From contig NZ_CP124543.1 in assembly GCF_029953635.1 (NCBI RefSeq), positions 4,133,455 to 4,197,454 on the forward strand: DNA of 64,000 nt, written 5' to 3'. The notes beneath the pieces were generated by a model. It was given only the letters and a program-made list of their open reading frames with translations. It did no database searches and was not told where the DNA came from. Position numbers and translations under genes: made by a program. Source of the DNA: Halotia branconii CENA392 (GTDB lineage: Bacteria > Cyanobacteriota > Cyanobacteriia > Cyanobacteriales > Nostocaceae). How positions within the stretch are numbered: the stretch's first letter is position 1; every line of letters begins with the position of its first letter. This document shows, one piece after another, positions 8,405 through 17,412 of this stretch.

Positions 8405-10393
8405 TTAAGGTAAATTAATGGCTGGATTGCGGGGAAAGAAGCCTCTAGGAGCAATTTTAAATCCAACTCGGTGAACAGGCATTACAGGCCAATCCTCCGA
8501 TCGCGGGATATGAGTTACGCCCATTGTGTACCACAAAACGATATCTTCACCCATCAAAGATTCATCATTTGAAATGTATTTTGGTAAACCTTGGTTGGGT
8601 TGAGTTTGATTAGGATAATCGCCACCAGCGTAAAGTTCATCTGGCTGATATTTTGTTACCCAGACATGATGAGTAGCAAATTCTGCTTTCTGGCGAATTT
8701 TTGAAGCTTCCACAGGTAAAAATACAGCATTTCCTCCTGGCATTAGCATATATCCAGGTGCAGCCTCCAGAGTATTTTTTTGGTCTGCGCTGACAATCAT
8801 CCATTCTCGACTGTGTTTTAAATCCAGATCGCGTACAGCAGTTGTTTCTTTTGCTAAGGGAGTTTCTTCAACTGCGATCGCATTTCCTAAAGGATTTTTT
8901 TCATCCATCGGTAAGGCTTGGACATTCATTTCCATGACAGAATTAGCCTGACCATCTACATCCATATCTAAACGGTAATTGAAAAAGTGCTGATGATTCA
9001 CTCCAATAATATTCTTAGCTATTAACTTACCATAGGCATCTGCTTCAGCAGCCGTTCCTTTTGCCAGCACAATCCCCGTTAATTCGTTTTCCACCTCCAA
9101 AGTACCATCCTGATGAAAAATCCAATTGAGGCTGTAATCATAGTTATCAACTGCCACAGTCATCGTCATTACTAGTTCACGACTGCGGCGTACATCATTA
9201 CGTTGAGTATTATATTCATAATGCTTCCAAAGCATTCCGCGATCGCGTTCGTAAATACCCACAATCCCCGGCATTACAAAAGGTTCTCCTTGCTCATTAG
9301 CTAATACAGAATCCAATAACAAGCCGTTTTCGGGAATTTCTTTACCTAATTCCATTCTGCTTGCTAAAGAACCTAAGTTGTATTCTCCAACATCAAAGGC
9401 ATTCCGAAATGACCAAGTAGGATCGGGATCACCATAAGGTACAACCATCTCCGATAGACTGGCACGGTATAATACTGGTCGAATTTTTTCTCCGTCGTTG
9501 TAATTAACCAAGTACAGGATTAACCCTTCACGGGGATGCATTAAATAGCGAAACTTCCAACCTTGCCAGCTAATCTCATTATCATTAATTCGGAAATTTG
9601 CACCTTGAGGTTGCAAAATTTTTAATGCTTTGAGTGGTGAAAGTAATTTGCCTAAAGACTTTAGATCGTAGTCCCAGTTTGCTTTCGAGAAGGGAACAAT
9701 TCCCTGATCTACAAAACTGGAGATTGTACCAGTATTTAAGTTGACCGTTGCCAACACTCCCTCAATGGGACTGCCGTAATAATTCCAGCGTTCGCTTCCA
9801 GCGCGCCGTAGGTGTTCGCCTTTGTAATAAGATAAAGCTCGACACAGACGATTACCTGCGGCTTCTTCTTGTTTACTGAGAACTCCCGCCGCCCAACAAC
9901 TGATTTGGACTTGATCAAAATCTGTAATTCCCCGCTTCTTCATTGCGGTTCGCCAGCGAGGATCAGCTTTGACTACATGGTTGGCCAATTCATATTCTGG
10001 ATTAACAATTGCAGGCTGAACACCAGTTATTTCTTGCCAAGAACTTAATTTTTGAGTTTGCAGATCAACTACACCTTCATAAGTTTTGTTTTGCGATCGT
10101 TCATAGACTACTAAAAAAGCTTGTCGCGGAAATGATTTACCGGATGTAAAATTAATAACTGCATTTTTATCTGGTTCTTGTAAGGCAATCACTGGAAATA
10201 CTGCCATTTCACTCAACGTTTTTGCTTTTTTGAGTACTGAAACCGCAGTTGTAATTTCTGCTTTTGTTAAAGAAGCTAAAGGATGGGAGATTACAGGCTG
10301 TTGAGCTGATAATCTTTCTGTCAAACCTACAGAGAACGAAATGCAAATAATGATGGCGATCGCTAAACCAAAAAACTGTAGCCTCTTAATCAT
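8405..10393 (-). CDS. Secreted copper-containing primary amine oxidase
   Basis: A 662-residue copper/TPQ amine oxidase. The family deaminates primary amines to aldehydes with release of ammonia and hydrogen peroxide. An N-terminal signal peptide (residues 5-30, ending near LSAQQ) predicts export. Key residues are present: catalytic Asp334 in AFDVGEYN, cofactor-forming Tyr418 in DNYDY, copper-binding HQH in NHQHFFNYRLDMD, and the third copper-ligand segment THIPRSEDWPVMP near the C terminus. It lies alone, divergent from an inserted toxin-antitoxin pair. It could supply ammonium from external amines (inference). E. coli tynA is a family member, but orthology is not claimed. Confidence 0.95.
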   Translation of the reverse strand: MIKRLQFFGLAIAIIICISFSVGLTERLSAQQPVISHPLASLTKAEITTAVSVLKKAKTLSEMAVFPVIALQEPDKNAVINFTSGKSFPRQAFLVVYERSQNKTYEGVVDLQTQKLSSWQEITGVQPAIVNPEYELANHVVKADPRWRTAMKKRGITDFDQVQISCWAAGVLSKQEEAAGNRLCRALSYYKGEHLRRAGSERWNYYGSPIEGVLATVNLNTGTISSFVDQGIVPFSKANWDYDLKSLGKLLSPLKALKILQPQGANFRINDNEISWQGWKFRYLMHPREGLILYLVNYNDGEKIRPVLYRASLSEMVVPYGDPDPTWSFRNAFDVGEYNLGSLASRMELGKEIPENGLLLDSVLANEQGEPFVMPGIVGIYERDRGMLWKHYEYNTQRNDVRRSRELVMTMTVAVDNYDYSLNWIFHQDGTLEVENELTGIVLAKGTAAEADAYGKLIAKNIIGVNHQHFFNYRLDMDVDGQANSVMEMNVQALPMDEKNPLGNAIAVEETPLAKETTAVRDLDLKHSREWMIVSADQKNTLEAAPGYMLMPGGNAVFLPVEASKIRQKAEFATHHVWVTKYQPDELYAGGDYPNQTQPNQGLPKYISNDESLMGEDIVLWYTMGVTHIPRSEDWPVMPVHRVGFKIAPRGFFPRNPAINLP

Positions 10394-10461
10394 TTTTTAT
10401 ATGTTGAGAACAATGTATAGTTATCTATTTCCTAACTTCAGCTAGGAACCCGATAGATTTA

Positions 10462-10498
10462 GAAGCTTAGACCAAATTAATTTACCAGCATTGGTTAT
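10462..10498. repeat. Direct repeat, left copy, flanking a toxin-antitoxin pair
   Basis: Matches 11529-11565 with 3 differences in 37 bp; the shared core is CAAATTAATTTACCAGCATT. The two copies lie in the same orientation, 69 bp upstream of the amine oxidase and 83 bp upstream of the exported hypothetical gene respectively. Confidence 0.85.
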
Positions 10499-10571
10499 TA
10501 GTAAACATAAGTAGCTCAGAGCGAGTTTCTAGCTAAAAAAGGTAGATTCAAACAGATCTTGCCCATGATTC

Positions 10572-10678
10572 ATACCGTTTCACTTTAAAATTGATACAAA
10601 TAGGCAGCAGGGGAGCAGGGAGCAGGGGGAAAGAATTAAAGACCAATCATCTGTTTCAAATATTTCGTGAAATGGTAT
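10572..10678. mobile_element. MITE-like element with 12-bp terminal inverted repeats
   Basis: The ends ATACCGTTTCAC (10572-10583) and GTGAAATGGTAT (10667-10678) are inverted repeats with one mismatch. The 107-bp interior contains AGCAGGGG-type short tandem repeats and no gene. It lies 65 bp upstream of the DUF433 antitoxin gene. Such small non-coding elements with terminal repeats are frequent in Nostocales. Confidence 0.5.
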
Positions 10679-10743
10679 CAAAATAGGATGTTTATTTAGA
10701 TTTAGAATATGATATTTCTAGAGTCAGAAACTAAAAACTAAAA

Positions 10744-11133
10744 ATGACAATATATGCCCTAAATTTACCTGACCAGTTGAAACATGAGATTGAGCAATTA
10801 GCTCAGAGTCAGGGTATTTCGCTTGACCAATTTATTTTGTGGGCTGTAACAGAAAAAGTAAGTACCCTGAAAGCGTCTTTTCTACAAATTGCTTATCGTC
10901 AGGGTGCAAAAGGGCAAATTGTACCAGTCATCAAAGGGACAGGAATTAGAGTGCAGACTGTGGCGATCGCTTTCCAAAAATGGGGTATGAATCCAAGTCA
11001 GATTGCTAATGAGTATGAGCTTACTGAAGTGCAGGTAAAAGAAGCTCTGAGTTTTTATGCAGTAAATAAAGTGCAGATTGACACGGCGATCGCTTTTGAG
11101 CAATCCTTAGAACTTGCCAATGGTGAAACTTAA
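10744..11133 (+). CDS. DUF433-type antitoxin
   Basis: A 129-residue protein. The N terminus looks ribbon-helix-helix-like (LPDQLKHEIEQLAQSQGISLDQFI). It is followed by a DUF433 domain with the hallmark VIKGTGIRVQTVAIAFQKWGMNPSQIANEY, a small winged-helix-like DNA-binding fold. DUF433 proteins are the antitoxin partners of DUF5615/Mut7-C PIN-like toxins. The next gene is exactly such a protein, overlapping by 14 bp. The pair is bracketed by 37-bp direct repeats, which suggests it arrived as a unit. Confidence 0.88.
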   Translation: MTIYALNLPDQLKHEIEQLAQSQGISLDQFILWAVTEKVSTLKASFLQIAYRQGAKGQIVPVIKGTGIRVQTVAIAFQKWGMNPSQIANEYELTEVQVKEALSFYAVNKVQIDTAIAFEQSLELANGET

Positions 11134-11476
11134 GCTTCATCTGGATGCAGATACCTCAAGTAAATCCCTGCATTCAGCATTGGTGGCTAAAGGGCATGAT
11201 GTCACTCGTACACCAAATGACTGGATGTCCTTGGATGCTAATGATGAAACTCAATTATTACGCTCAACTGCTCAGAGCAGATGCATCTTTACTTTTAACG
11301 TGAGAGACTTTATTGTTCTAGCACAACAGTATCCTCAACATAGCGGGATTATCCTTGCTGCTCAGAATAGTTGGTCACTTTCAGATTTGATTGCGGCATT
11401 AAATGGCCTGTTATCTGAGGCAAAAGCAGCAGATTGGGTTGGTCAGATAGATTGGCTCAATCGGTGGCGAAAGTAG
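11120..11476 (+). CDS. DUF5615 PIN-like toxin
   Basis: I start this 118-residue protein at the ATG at 11120 (MVKLKLHLDAD) rather than an in-frame TTG 6 bp upstream. The PIN-like pattern is visible: LHLDAD with the first acidic residues, TPNDWMSLDANDE, then CIFTFNVRDF and HSGIILA. PIN-like toxins are metal-dependent RNases. Overlap with the DUF433 antitoxin gene implies coupled translation. Confidence 0.87.
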   Translation: MVKLKLHLDADTSSKSLHSALVAKGHDVTRTPNDWMSLDANDETQLLRSTAQSRCIFTFNVRDFIVLAQQYPQHSGIILAAQNSWSLSDLIAALNGLLSEAKAADWVGQIDWLNRWRK

Positions 11477-11528
11477 TTATTAAATCAGATTTATTTGAGT
11501 TATAATTTTCCTCGGAATGCACAATTTG

Positions 11529-11565
11529 GAAACTTAGATCAAATTAATTTACCAGCATTGGTCAT
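11529..11565. repeat. Direct repeat, right copy, flanking a toxin-antitoxin pair
   Basis: Second copy of the 37-bp direct repeat at 10462-10498. It begins 53 bp after the toxin stop codon and lies upstream of the exported hypothetical gene at 11648. Confidence 0.85.
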
Positions 11566-11647
11566 CTATAATATTTTCTCAATTTTGTTTTATTAAGTTT
11601 AATAAATATTAAGTGCATTTTCATAGAGTGTTAGTACCGGGAGCAAT

Positions 11648-12508
11648 ATGAAAATAAAAATCTGGCCAATAGCTTTAACACTCTTTTTATGTTTCGGTTA
11701 TATAGTTTCTCAGGTGAAAGCAGCTAAACCTATAAAGAACAACGGTATGGATGAGCAATTTAGAAATGAAGCAACGAAGCAGTTTACTCGCCCTTGGTCT
11801 GCAAGGCGAGGTATTGAATCGATTGATCGCAATGCTGAAGTTATACTTGTGAAAGTACCGTTAGATCAGCTATCCAATGCTCTTGCTAAAAAATCTATAG
11901 AATCCCGATATGATGTGATGGGAAAAGAGATCGAAGCGTCAGGTACTTTTGTATTTGCATATCAATTAGTTGGACATCCTTGGTCGATTATAGTTTCTGA
12001 CACAATGCATTTGCAATCAACCGAATTAGCCCAGCTTTCAAAACAATTAGAAAAACCAGTTATCAAGCTGAATGTAAGTGACACTAGCGGTACAATTGGC
12101 TACGATTTATTTGAAGATGGAAGACTTGTTGAATACTTTCAGGGAGAAGAAGGTGAGTTAGCTGATGATGCTAACGAACATGGAATCCAGCCGCAACGGT
12201 ATCTATTATCTCCATACCCAGATGATGAACCCGAAACTCAACAAACGGCATATTTTTGGTCACTTCGTCGTCAATTAATAGCTAAAGAAATTGGCAATAT
12301 TTGGAGTTTTACAAATCAATTTTTGATTGAGTATGATGCCTTTGATCCTGCCATTGACTCTAGCTATCTACTAGGAGAATCTTCTTTAAGACGTGGCGAT
12401 CGCTATCAAGTTCAAAATCAAGGTTTCACTTTAGTTTTAGGTTATGGGCAAAAAATTACGTCTGTACCTGATTTAGTCAGGGTCGATTACTTCAAATTGG
12501 GAAATTAA
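11648..12508 (+). CDS. Exported protein of unknown function
   Basis: A 286-residue protein with a cleavable signal peptide (KIKIWPIALTLFLCFGYIV, cleavage near VKAA). The mature part is soluble and mixed alpha/beta, with an acidic patch (FQGEEGELADDANEHG) and no cysteine cluster or family motif that I recognise. GAGCAAT just before the ATG could be a weak ribosome-binding site. Without the inserted toxin-antitoxin pair it would have been a divergent neighbour of the amine oxidase, but no functional link is evident. Confidence 0.7.
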   Translation: MKIKIWPIALTLFLCFGYIVSQVKAAKPIKNNGMDEQFRNEATKQFTRPWSARRGIESIDRNAEVILVKVPLDQLSNALAKKSIESRYDVMGKEIEASGTFVFAYQLVGHPWSIIVSDTMHLQSTELAQLSKQLEKPVIKLNVSDTSGTIGYDLFEDGRLVEYFQGEEGELADDANEHGIQPQRYLLSPYPDDEPETQQTAYFWSLRRQLIAKEIGNIWSFTNQFLIEYDAFDPAIDSSYLLGESSLRRGDRYQVQNQGFTLVLGYGQKITSVPDLVRVDYFKLGN

Positions 12509-12527
12509 TTCAGTTACCTTTGATAAA

Positions 12528-13052
12528 CTATGCAGAAACCAAACGGCGTAAAGATTCAGCCCGACGTTTGGCTGTAGTATTATTAGGAGCAAATTTTAAT
12601 GCTTCTTCGTAAGCTTGTAATGCCTGAGTAGTTAATTTTTTTCGTTCATAAGCATGTCCCAAATTATTTAAGGCTGTCACATAATCGGGTTTACGTTTTA
12701 AGGCCTCTTTGTATTGACGAATTGCTAAATCATATTGCTCTTGAGCAAAATAAACATAACCTAGTCCGTTGAAAATAGGAGCGCTATCTTCTTCTTGTTC
12801 TTCTTCAGCGGCTTTAATCGCTTTTTGAAACAGCGCGATCGCCTGAGAAAAAACCTTTTTTTCTGAATAAATACTCGCTAATTCGTAATATTCTTGAGCC
12901 GTACCCTTTTCTTTTTCCAATTTTTTTCGCAACCGTGACATTGCATTTTCACGCTTACGAGTTTTAAAAATCTGGCGAAAAATACTCACAACTGCAAATG
13001 CAAGTATACCTACAAAAATTGAGAGGTAAACAACGGCTAGATTATTATCCAT
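12528..13052 (-). CDS. ycf37: Ycf37-like tetratricopeptide-repeat protein
   Basis: A 174-residue protein with one N-terminal membrane segment (VVYLSIFVGILAFAVVSIF), a basic linker and about three TPR repeats (KGTAQEYYELASIYSEKK, PIFNGLGYVYFAQEQYDLAI, VTALNNLGHAYERKKLTTQA). Length and layout match cyanobacterial Ycf37, a thylakoid factor involved in photosystem I assembly or stability. TPR proteins are easily confused, so the name rests on overall pattern rather than a unique motif. It is convergent with the gene before it. Confidence 0.72.
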   Translation of the reverse strand: MDNNLAVVYLSIFVGILAFAVVSIFRQIFKTRKRENAMSRLRKKLEKEKGTAQEYYELASIYSEKKVFSQAIALFQKAIKAAEEEQEEDSAPIFNGLGYVYFAQEQYDLAIRQYKEALKRKPDYVTALNNLGHAYERKKLTTQALQAYEEALKFAPNNTTAKRRAESLRRLVSA

Positions 13053-13081
13053 TATTTTGAAATATAAATACTAAAAGTTAC

Positions 13082-13927
13082 TTAAGGCAAACCCCAATAC
13101 TTAGCACGTTCTTTTAGCCAACCTTTTGCTGTGTAAAGCGCGATCGCTTCATTAATCTGTCGTCTTAAATCATCGTACTGCAATCCCTTGGGCATGACTA
13201 CAGATAACGGTGCAGTTGATAGCTTCGTTGGCAAAAGTCGATATTGGGGATATTGTTGCACCCAACCGCTAAGAACGCTAGTATCTGCGGCAAAGGCTGT
13301 TACCGCATTGCTTTCTATTTGTTGTCGCGCTTCTTCATAAGAATTAACACCAACTAACTCAGCATTAGGAACATAATACCGAACTTCGGCAATGGTACTA
13401 GAGTGATTGAGTACGGCAACTTTCCGTTTTGCCAAATCACTAAACTTCTGCACAGAGGCATCTTTTGTAATTAAGACAGTACCATCGAAGTAATAAGGTA
13501 CACTGAAACTTACCAAACGAGCGCGTGATTCAGTTGCTGTAACTCTAGCGATCGCCAAATCAACTTTATCATCTAAAACTACAGACAGGCGATCGCGGTT
13601 TATTACTGGTTGCAATTTTACAGCATTATCTTTATCTAGCAATTCTTCTGTCAAGCGTTTTGCTATGTCAATCTCTAAGCCTTGTAGATTGCCATTAGCA
13701 TCTTTAAAAGCTAAGGGACGAAGGTTATCTTTAACAGCAATCTTTAAATAGCCCCGCCGTTGAATTTCTGGCATGGTGGCGGCAGATGCAGTCAATCCGA
13801 TTCCTAAAAACGAATAGCAAAAAATAGTGGCTGACAATATCAAAGTTAAGTATGTACAAGCTTTGGGGGCAAATTGGCGTAGATTAGAGTAAAGAATGAA
13901 GGATGAAAAAAAGAATTTTTGCCTCAT
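13082..13927 (-). CDS. Extracellular solute-binding protein, family 3 (amino-acid type)
   Basis: A periplasmic binding protein of the polar amino-acid ABC family: MPEIQRRGYLKIAVKDNLRPLAF, GLEIDIAKRLTEELL, VDLAIARVTATESRA and a C-terminal NEAIALYTAKGWLKERAKYWG. A hydrophobic signal (TYLTLILSATIFCYSFLGIG) ends near TASAA. I place the start at an ATG (13927); an upstream in-frame ATG at 14011 would add 28 residues before the signal. No permease or ATPase is adjacent, so it is an orphan binding protein. Ligand unknown. Confidence 0.85.
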   Translation of the reverse strand: MRQKFFFSSFILYSNLRQFAPKACTYLTLILSATIFCYSFLGIGLTASAATMPEIQRRGYLKIAVKDNLRPLAFKDANGNLQGLEIDIAKRLTEELLDKDNAVKLQPVINRDRLSVVLDDKVDLAIARVTATESRARLVSFSVPYYFDGTVLITKDASVQKFSDLAKRKVAVLNHSSTIAEVRYYVPNAELVGVNSYEEARQQIESNAVTAFAADTSVLSGWVQQYPQYRLLPTKLSTAPLSVVMPKGLQYDDLRRQINEAIALYTAKGWLKERAKYWGLP

Positions 13928-14021
13928 GTATGTATTCTTTTTTTCCAAGCAATTAGCTTCTCTTGGCAACTTATCTTCAGATCTATCTGTAGAATATACT
14001 TCAGCCTTCATTCTTTACACT

Positions 14022-14378
14022 TTACCCTTTTGCTTGGCTTGCCAATTCAGCAACTTTGCTAAAGCTAGCTGGATCGAGGACTGCCAATTGTGCCAACATC
14101 TTACGATTGAGTTGGATGTCTGCTTTTTTCAAGTTGCCCATCAGCTGACTGTAACTCAAGCCATGTTGTCTAGAAGCCGCGTTAATCCGGGTGATCCAAA
14201 GGCGACGAAAATCGCGCTTTTTCTTTTTGCGATCGCGGTAAGAACTGCGTAGTGCCTTCATTACCTGTTGGTTGGCGGTTCTAAATAAAGTTGAGTGAGA
14301 ACCACGAAAACCTTTAGCTAGTTTGAGAATTTTATTGCGGCGTTTACGAGCTACATTACCGCGTTTTACCCTAGTCAT
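14022..14378 (-). CDS. rplT: 50S ribosomal protein L20
   Basis: A 118-residue L20 beginning [19 protein letters not shown], with the family's [22 protein letters not shown] core (here [16 protein letters not shown]). It binds 23S rRNA early in 50S assembly. It lies 25 bp downstream of rpmI, the usual rpmI-rplT order; infC, which often precedes them, is absent. L20 represses its own operon in some bacteria; no such site was identified here. Confidence 0.98.
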   Translation of the reverse strand: MTRVKRGNVARKRRNKILKLAKGFRGSHSTLFRTANQQVMKALRSSYRDRKKKKRDFRRLWITRINAASRQHGLSYSQLMGNLKKADIQLNRKMLAQLAVLDPASFSKVAELASQAKG

Positions 14379-14403
14379 AATTTATTTCCTGAAAAACTTA
14401 TAC

Positions 14404-14601
14404 TTACAAATATGGGAGCATCAAGCGCACATTCTCTGCATCGCGTTCATTGACAAGTGCAGTCTGGGACAGTTTACGCTTTTTGTTGGCAGACTTGTGT
14501 TCTAAAAGGTGATTTTTGAAAGCTTTACGGCGCACGATTTTACCTGTGCCAGTGGCACGGAATCGCTTCGCTGCTGCTTTACGGGTCTTTAATTTAGGCA
14601 T
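14404..14601 (-). CDS. rpmI: 50S ribosomal protein L35
   Basis: A 65-residue, highly basic L35 ([20 protein letters not shown], then [15 protein letters not shown]), of normal length. It is the first gene of a two-gene operon with rplT. Upstream DNA to 14980 (about 380 bp) carries no recognisable gene; a 62-codon minus-strand frame at 14738-14926 lacks support. Confidence 0.98.
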   Translation of the reverse strand: MPKLKTRKAAAKRFRATGTGKIVRRKAFKNHLLEHKSANKKRKLSQTALVNERDAENVRLMLPYL

Positions 14602-14980
14602 GGTCTAGCTTGGAATCGACACAATCTCTAATTATAGACTAAGACCATGAAATTGCGCGAGTTGCTGGGTTGAAGTTTTAAACGAAGTTCTCTCGCATAA
14701 CTTTACTTGGTGTATGGTTGGCGATCGCTGTGAGTTTTTAAATTATCGCTAAAAAACTTAAAATAGAAGATATGAGTTGGCCGTTAATTCGTCCGCCTTT
14801 ACCAGGATTGATTTTATGTAGACATAGGCGGTAAAAAAAATTAAGAACTGCATGTACTTCACATGTCATGAGAAACCTGTCTTGCGGAATATGACTATAG
14901 TCACGTTTAAAAACGGTCAGAAACAAACTCAGTAAGTCCTCGTCATTAAATATATTACAGACATAAATGGAAGCCCTACT

Positions 14981-15664
14981 ATGACACGCTTTTATCGTTG
15001 GAAATCTGGAACTGCTGCACTTATGACAATGGCAATGACTACAGTTGCCCTTACTCCTCTAATTACATTAGCTCCTGCTAATGCACAATACAATATCGGA
15101 CAATCTAGAAACATCACCATTCCTTCAGGGGTAAGTTTTCCTGTGAGAGCCGACAGCGATAAAATTACTGTTAAGCCTGGGGAAACTAAATCTTTAAGAC
15201 TGAAAATTGCCAATGACATTATTGATAGGAATAGAAATGTATTAATTCCTAGAAACACTGAAATTGTTGGACAACTAGAACCTGTAAATCTAGATACTTA
15301 TTATAGAGATAGAGATAACAGACAAGGTGTACGGTTTGTAGCCCAAGAATTAATATTTTCTAATGGCCAACGTCAACAGATTAATGCTACTTCTCAGACA
15401 TATACTACAACCGAAAAAATTTCCCAAGGACCTAATACTGGTCAGGTTTTAACTGATGCAGCTATTGGTGCAGGTGCTGGTCTTTTAGGTTCACTAGTTA
15501 CAGGTAATCGAAGAATCGATGATTTAAAACCTGTGATTGGTGCGGCTGCGGGTGCAGGAGCAAGTGTACTATTACGGAAACAAGAAACTGAAGCCTTCGT
15601 CATTAGACCAGAACAGGATTTAAGACTCACATTAAATTCTAACTTGACATTATATCGCTACTAA
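14981..15664 (+). CDS. Exported protein with glycine-zipper/TrbI-like C-terminal domain
   Basis: A 227-residue protein with a signal peptide (LMTMAMTTVALTPLITLAPANA). The mature part starts NITIPSGVSFPVRADSDKI, a beta-rich domain with IPRNTEIVGQLEP and LIFSNGQRQQINATS. A glycine-zipper stretch (AAIGAGAGLLGSLVTG, IGAAAGAGAS) and a terminal FVIRPEQDLRLTLN segment follow. The same domain, including TIP-G-S-PV, QINATS and the Gly zipper, is the C-terminal half of the next gene. It is probably outer-membrane or periplasmic; function unknown. Confidence 0.75.
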   Translation: MTRFYRWKSGTAALMTMAMTTVALTPLITLAPANAQYNIGQSRNITIPSGVSFPVRADSDKITVKPGETKSLRLKIANDIIDRNRNVLIPRNTEIVGQLEPVNLDTYYRDRDNRQGVRFVAQELIFSNGQRQQINATSQTYTTTEKISQGPNTGQVLTDAAIGAGAGLLGSLVTGNRRIDDLKPVIGAAAGAGASVLLRKQETEAFVIRPEQDLRLTLNSNLTLYRY

Positions 15665-15705
15665 AAATCGTTCATTTTTAGTCGTGAACTTAATCATTAT
15701 CTATG

Positions 15706-15748
15706 AGCGATCGCCGCTTTTAATATAGTAGGCGATCGCTTAGTTTTT
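15706..15748 (+). terminator. HIP1-containing hairpin terminator
   Basis: The arms AGCGATCGCC (15706-15715) and GGCGATCGCT (15731-15740) form a perfect 10-bp stem and are followed by TAGTTTTT. The stem is built from two HIP1 octamers. It lies 42 bp after the upstream gene's stop codon, as expected for an intrinsic terminator. Confidence 0.6.
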
Positions 15749-15831
15749 AATCGGAAAAATATTTAATTATCAGCAACTTTCCTGCCTTTTGTATCGTCTT
15801 CTATTATATCCACATTGGTTTGATAGCAAGT

Positions 15832-15875
15832 AATAGGTATTAGGTAATTGCACTATTATCTAATACCTATTTTTT
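15832..15875 (+). terminator. Second hairpin with T-run between the paralogues
   Basis: AATAGGTATTAG (15832-15843) and CTAATACCTATT (15860-15871) are a perfect 12-bp inverted repeat with a 16-nt loop, running into TTTTTT. It could be a second terminator or a leader hairpin of the S-layer-domain gene starting 136 bp downstream. Confidence 0.45.
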
Positions 15876-16010
15876 AGGATATAAAGTTGTTTTAGAACTG
15901 CTATTTAGAGTAAAAATAGACATAAAACATCAAAAAAATAGGAACTTTGTATTTCATAAATGGTCTAAGTAACTAACAGAAGAAAAAATAAATTTAATGG
16001 AGTAAAAACA

Positions 16011-17252
16011 ATGTTTACTTTAAATCGTTGGCAATCTAAAACATCTGCTCTTATGGCTTTGAGCCTTACAGTAGGTGCTATGGCTCCTTTTGTTGCAGCC
16101 GCACCATCTTTAGCTCAAACTACCTTTTCTGATGTTTCATCTAATTATTGGGCATCACAATTTATTCAACAATTATCACAGCGAGGTGTAATTGCTGGCT
16201 TCCCTGATGGTAGTTTCCGTCCAGAAGAACCTGTGACACGCGCTCAATTTGCGGCAATGGTCAACAAAGCTTTCCAAAAAGCCCAAAAACGTCAGCCAAT
16301 TGGATTTGTAGATGTACCTAGCAACTATTGGGCATCAAGCGCCATTCAGCAAGCTTATACTATTGGTTTCTTGTCGGGATACCCTGGCAATCGCTTTGAA
16401 CCTAACCAAGCTATTCCCCGCCAACAAGTTTTAGTTTCCCTCGCCAATGGTCTGGAATATTCTCCCATTGGTAACGTTAACAGCACTCTCCAATACTTCA
16501 ATGATGCCTATAACATTGCTGACTATGCCCGTAGTCCCATCGCAGCAGCGACTGAGAAGCAAATTGTAGTCAACTATCCTAACGTTAAGTTCTTAAATCC
16601 CACTACAACCGCTACACGCGCCCAAGTAGCAGCTTTTATCTACCAAGCGTTGGTTAGTTCTAATCAAGCCTCGGCAATTAACTCGCCTTATATCGTGGCT
16701 GGTGGACAAACTACGCCAACACCCGTAGCTGTAACCATTCCCCAAGGAACCTCTATTCCTGTCAAATATGACAAGGCAGAAAAAATTCTGGTGACTAAAG
16801 ATGAAACAGCACCTTTAACGCTAACAGTATCGCAAAGCGTAGTTACTCAAGAAGGAGCAGTAGTGATTCCTGCTGGTAGTCAAGTTATTGGTCAACTCAA
16901 ACCTGCAACAGGCGGTTCTCAATTCGTGGCTGAAAAACTAGTTTTAACTACAGGCCAAGAGTATCAAATTAACGCTACTTCGGAAGTTATTACCAAAAAA
17001 GAAACTGTGAACAAGGGTACTAGTACAGGTACAATTCTCAAGAATACTGTTTTAGGGGCAGGAGCCGCCGCCGCAGTCTCTGCCGTCACAGGCGATCGCG
17101 CGATCGCCACAGAAGAAGTCTTGGGTGGTGCTGGTATCGGTGCATTAATCGGTTTATTCTTTGGCAAGAATAGCGTTGATTTAATCGCTATCAACCCAGA
17201 CACCGATTTGCAGATGACAATCAATCAAAATCTGTTAGTTTCACTCAAATAG
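16011..17252 (+). CDS. S-layer homology (SLH) domain protein with the paralogous C-terminal domain
   Basis: A 413-residue exported protein with a signal peptide ending near PSLAQ. Three SLH repeats span about residues 36-230 (FSDVSSNYWASQFIQQL, GFPDGSFRPEEPVTRAQFA, FVDVPSNYWASSAIQQA). SLH modules bind pyruvylated cell-wall polymer or peptidoglycan. From ~245 the domain shared with the preceding gene begins (TIPQGTSIPVKYDKAEKI, QINATSEVI, GAGAAAAVSAVTG, DLQMTINQNL). It likely links the cell wall to the outer envelope (inference). The pair probably arose by duplication with gain or loss of the SLH part. GGAGT precedes the ATG. Confidence 0.9.
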   Translation: MFTLNRWQSKTSALMALSLTVGAMAPFVAAAPSLAQTTFSDVSSNYWASQFIQQLSQRGVIAGFPDGSFRPEEPVTRAQFAAMVNKAFQKAQKRQPIGFVDVPSNYWASSAIQQAYTIGFLSGYPGNRFEPNQAIPRQQVLVSLANGLEYSPIGNVNSTLQYFNDAYNIADYARSPIAAATEKQIVVNYPNVKFLNPTTTATRAQVAAFIYQALVSSNQASAINSPYIVAGGQTTPTPVAVTIPQGTSIPVKYDKAEKILVTKDETAPLTLTVSQSVVTQEGAVVIPAGSQVIGQLKPATGGSQFVAEKLVLTTGQEYQINATSEVITKKETVNKGTSTGTILKNTVLGAGAAAAVSAVTGDRAIATEEVLGGAGIGALIGLFFGKNSVDLIAINPDTDLQMTINQNLLVSLK

Positions 17253-17279
17253 CCCGTACCCTAGTTTAACTACGAATTG

Positions 17280-17412
17280 TGAAAAAGCAGGAGAAGCTCT
17301 ATCTTCCCCCCTGCTCCCCTTCGGGTTCGCCAGTCCAACGCCAGTCGCTCCTGGGGGAAACCCCCATGACCGCGCTGGCTCCTCTTTGTTGGAACAACAA
17401 GACCGGGCTGGC
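17280..17412. repeat. Short purine/pyrimidine-rich repetitive stretch
   Basis: CTGCTCCCCT-type units interleaved with GGGTTCGCCAGTCCAACGCC-like repeated sequence occupy the gap between two converging genes. This repetitive DNA is found between many genes in this window; no coding evidence. Confidence 0.6.

Noticed and set aside
14738..14926. 62-codon minus-strand gene upstream of rpmI
   Set aside because: No recognisable features; it lies in the upstream regions of two real genes.
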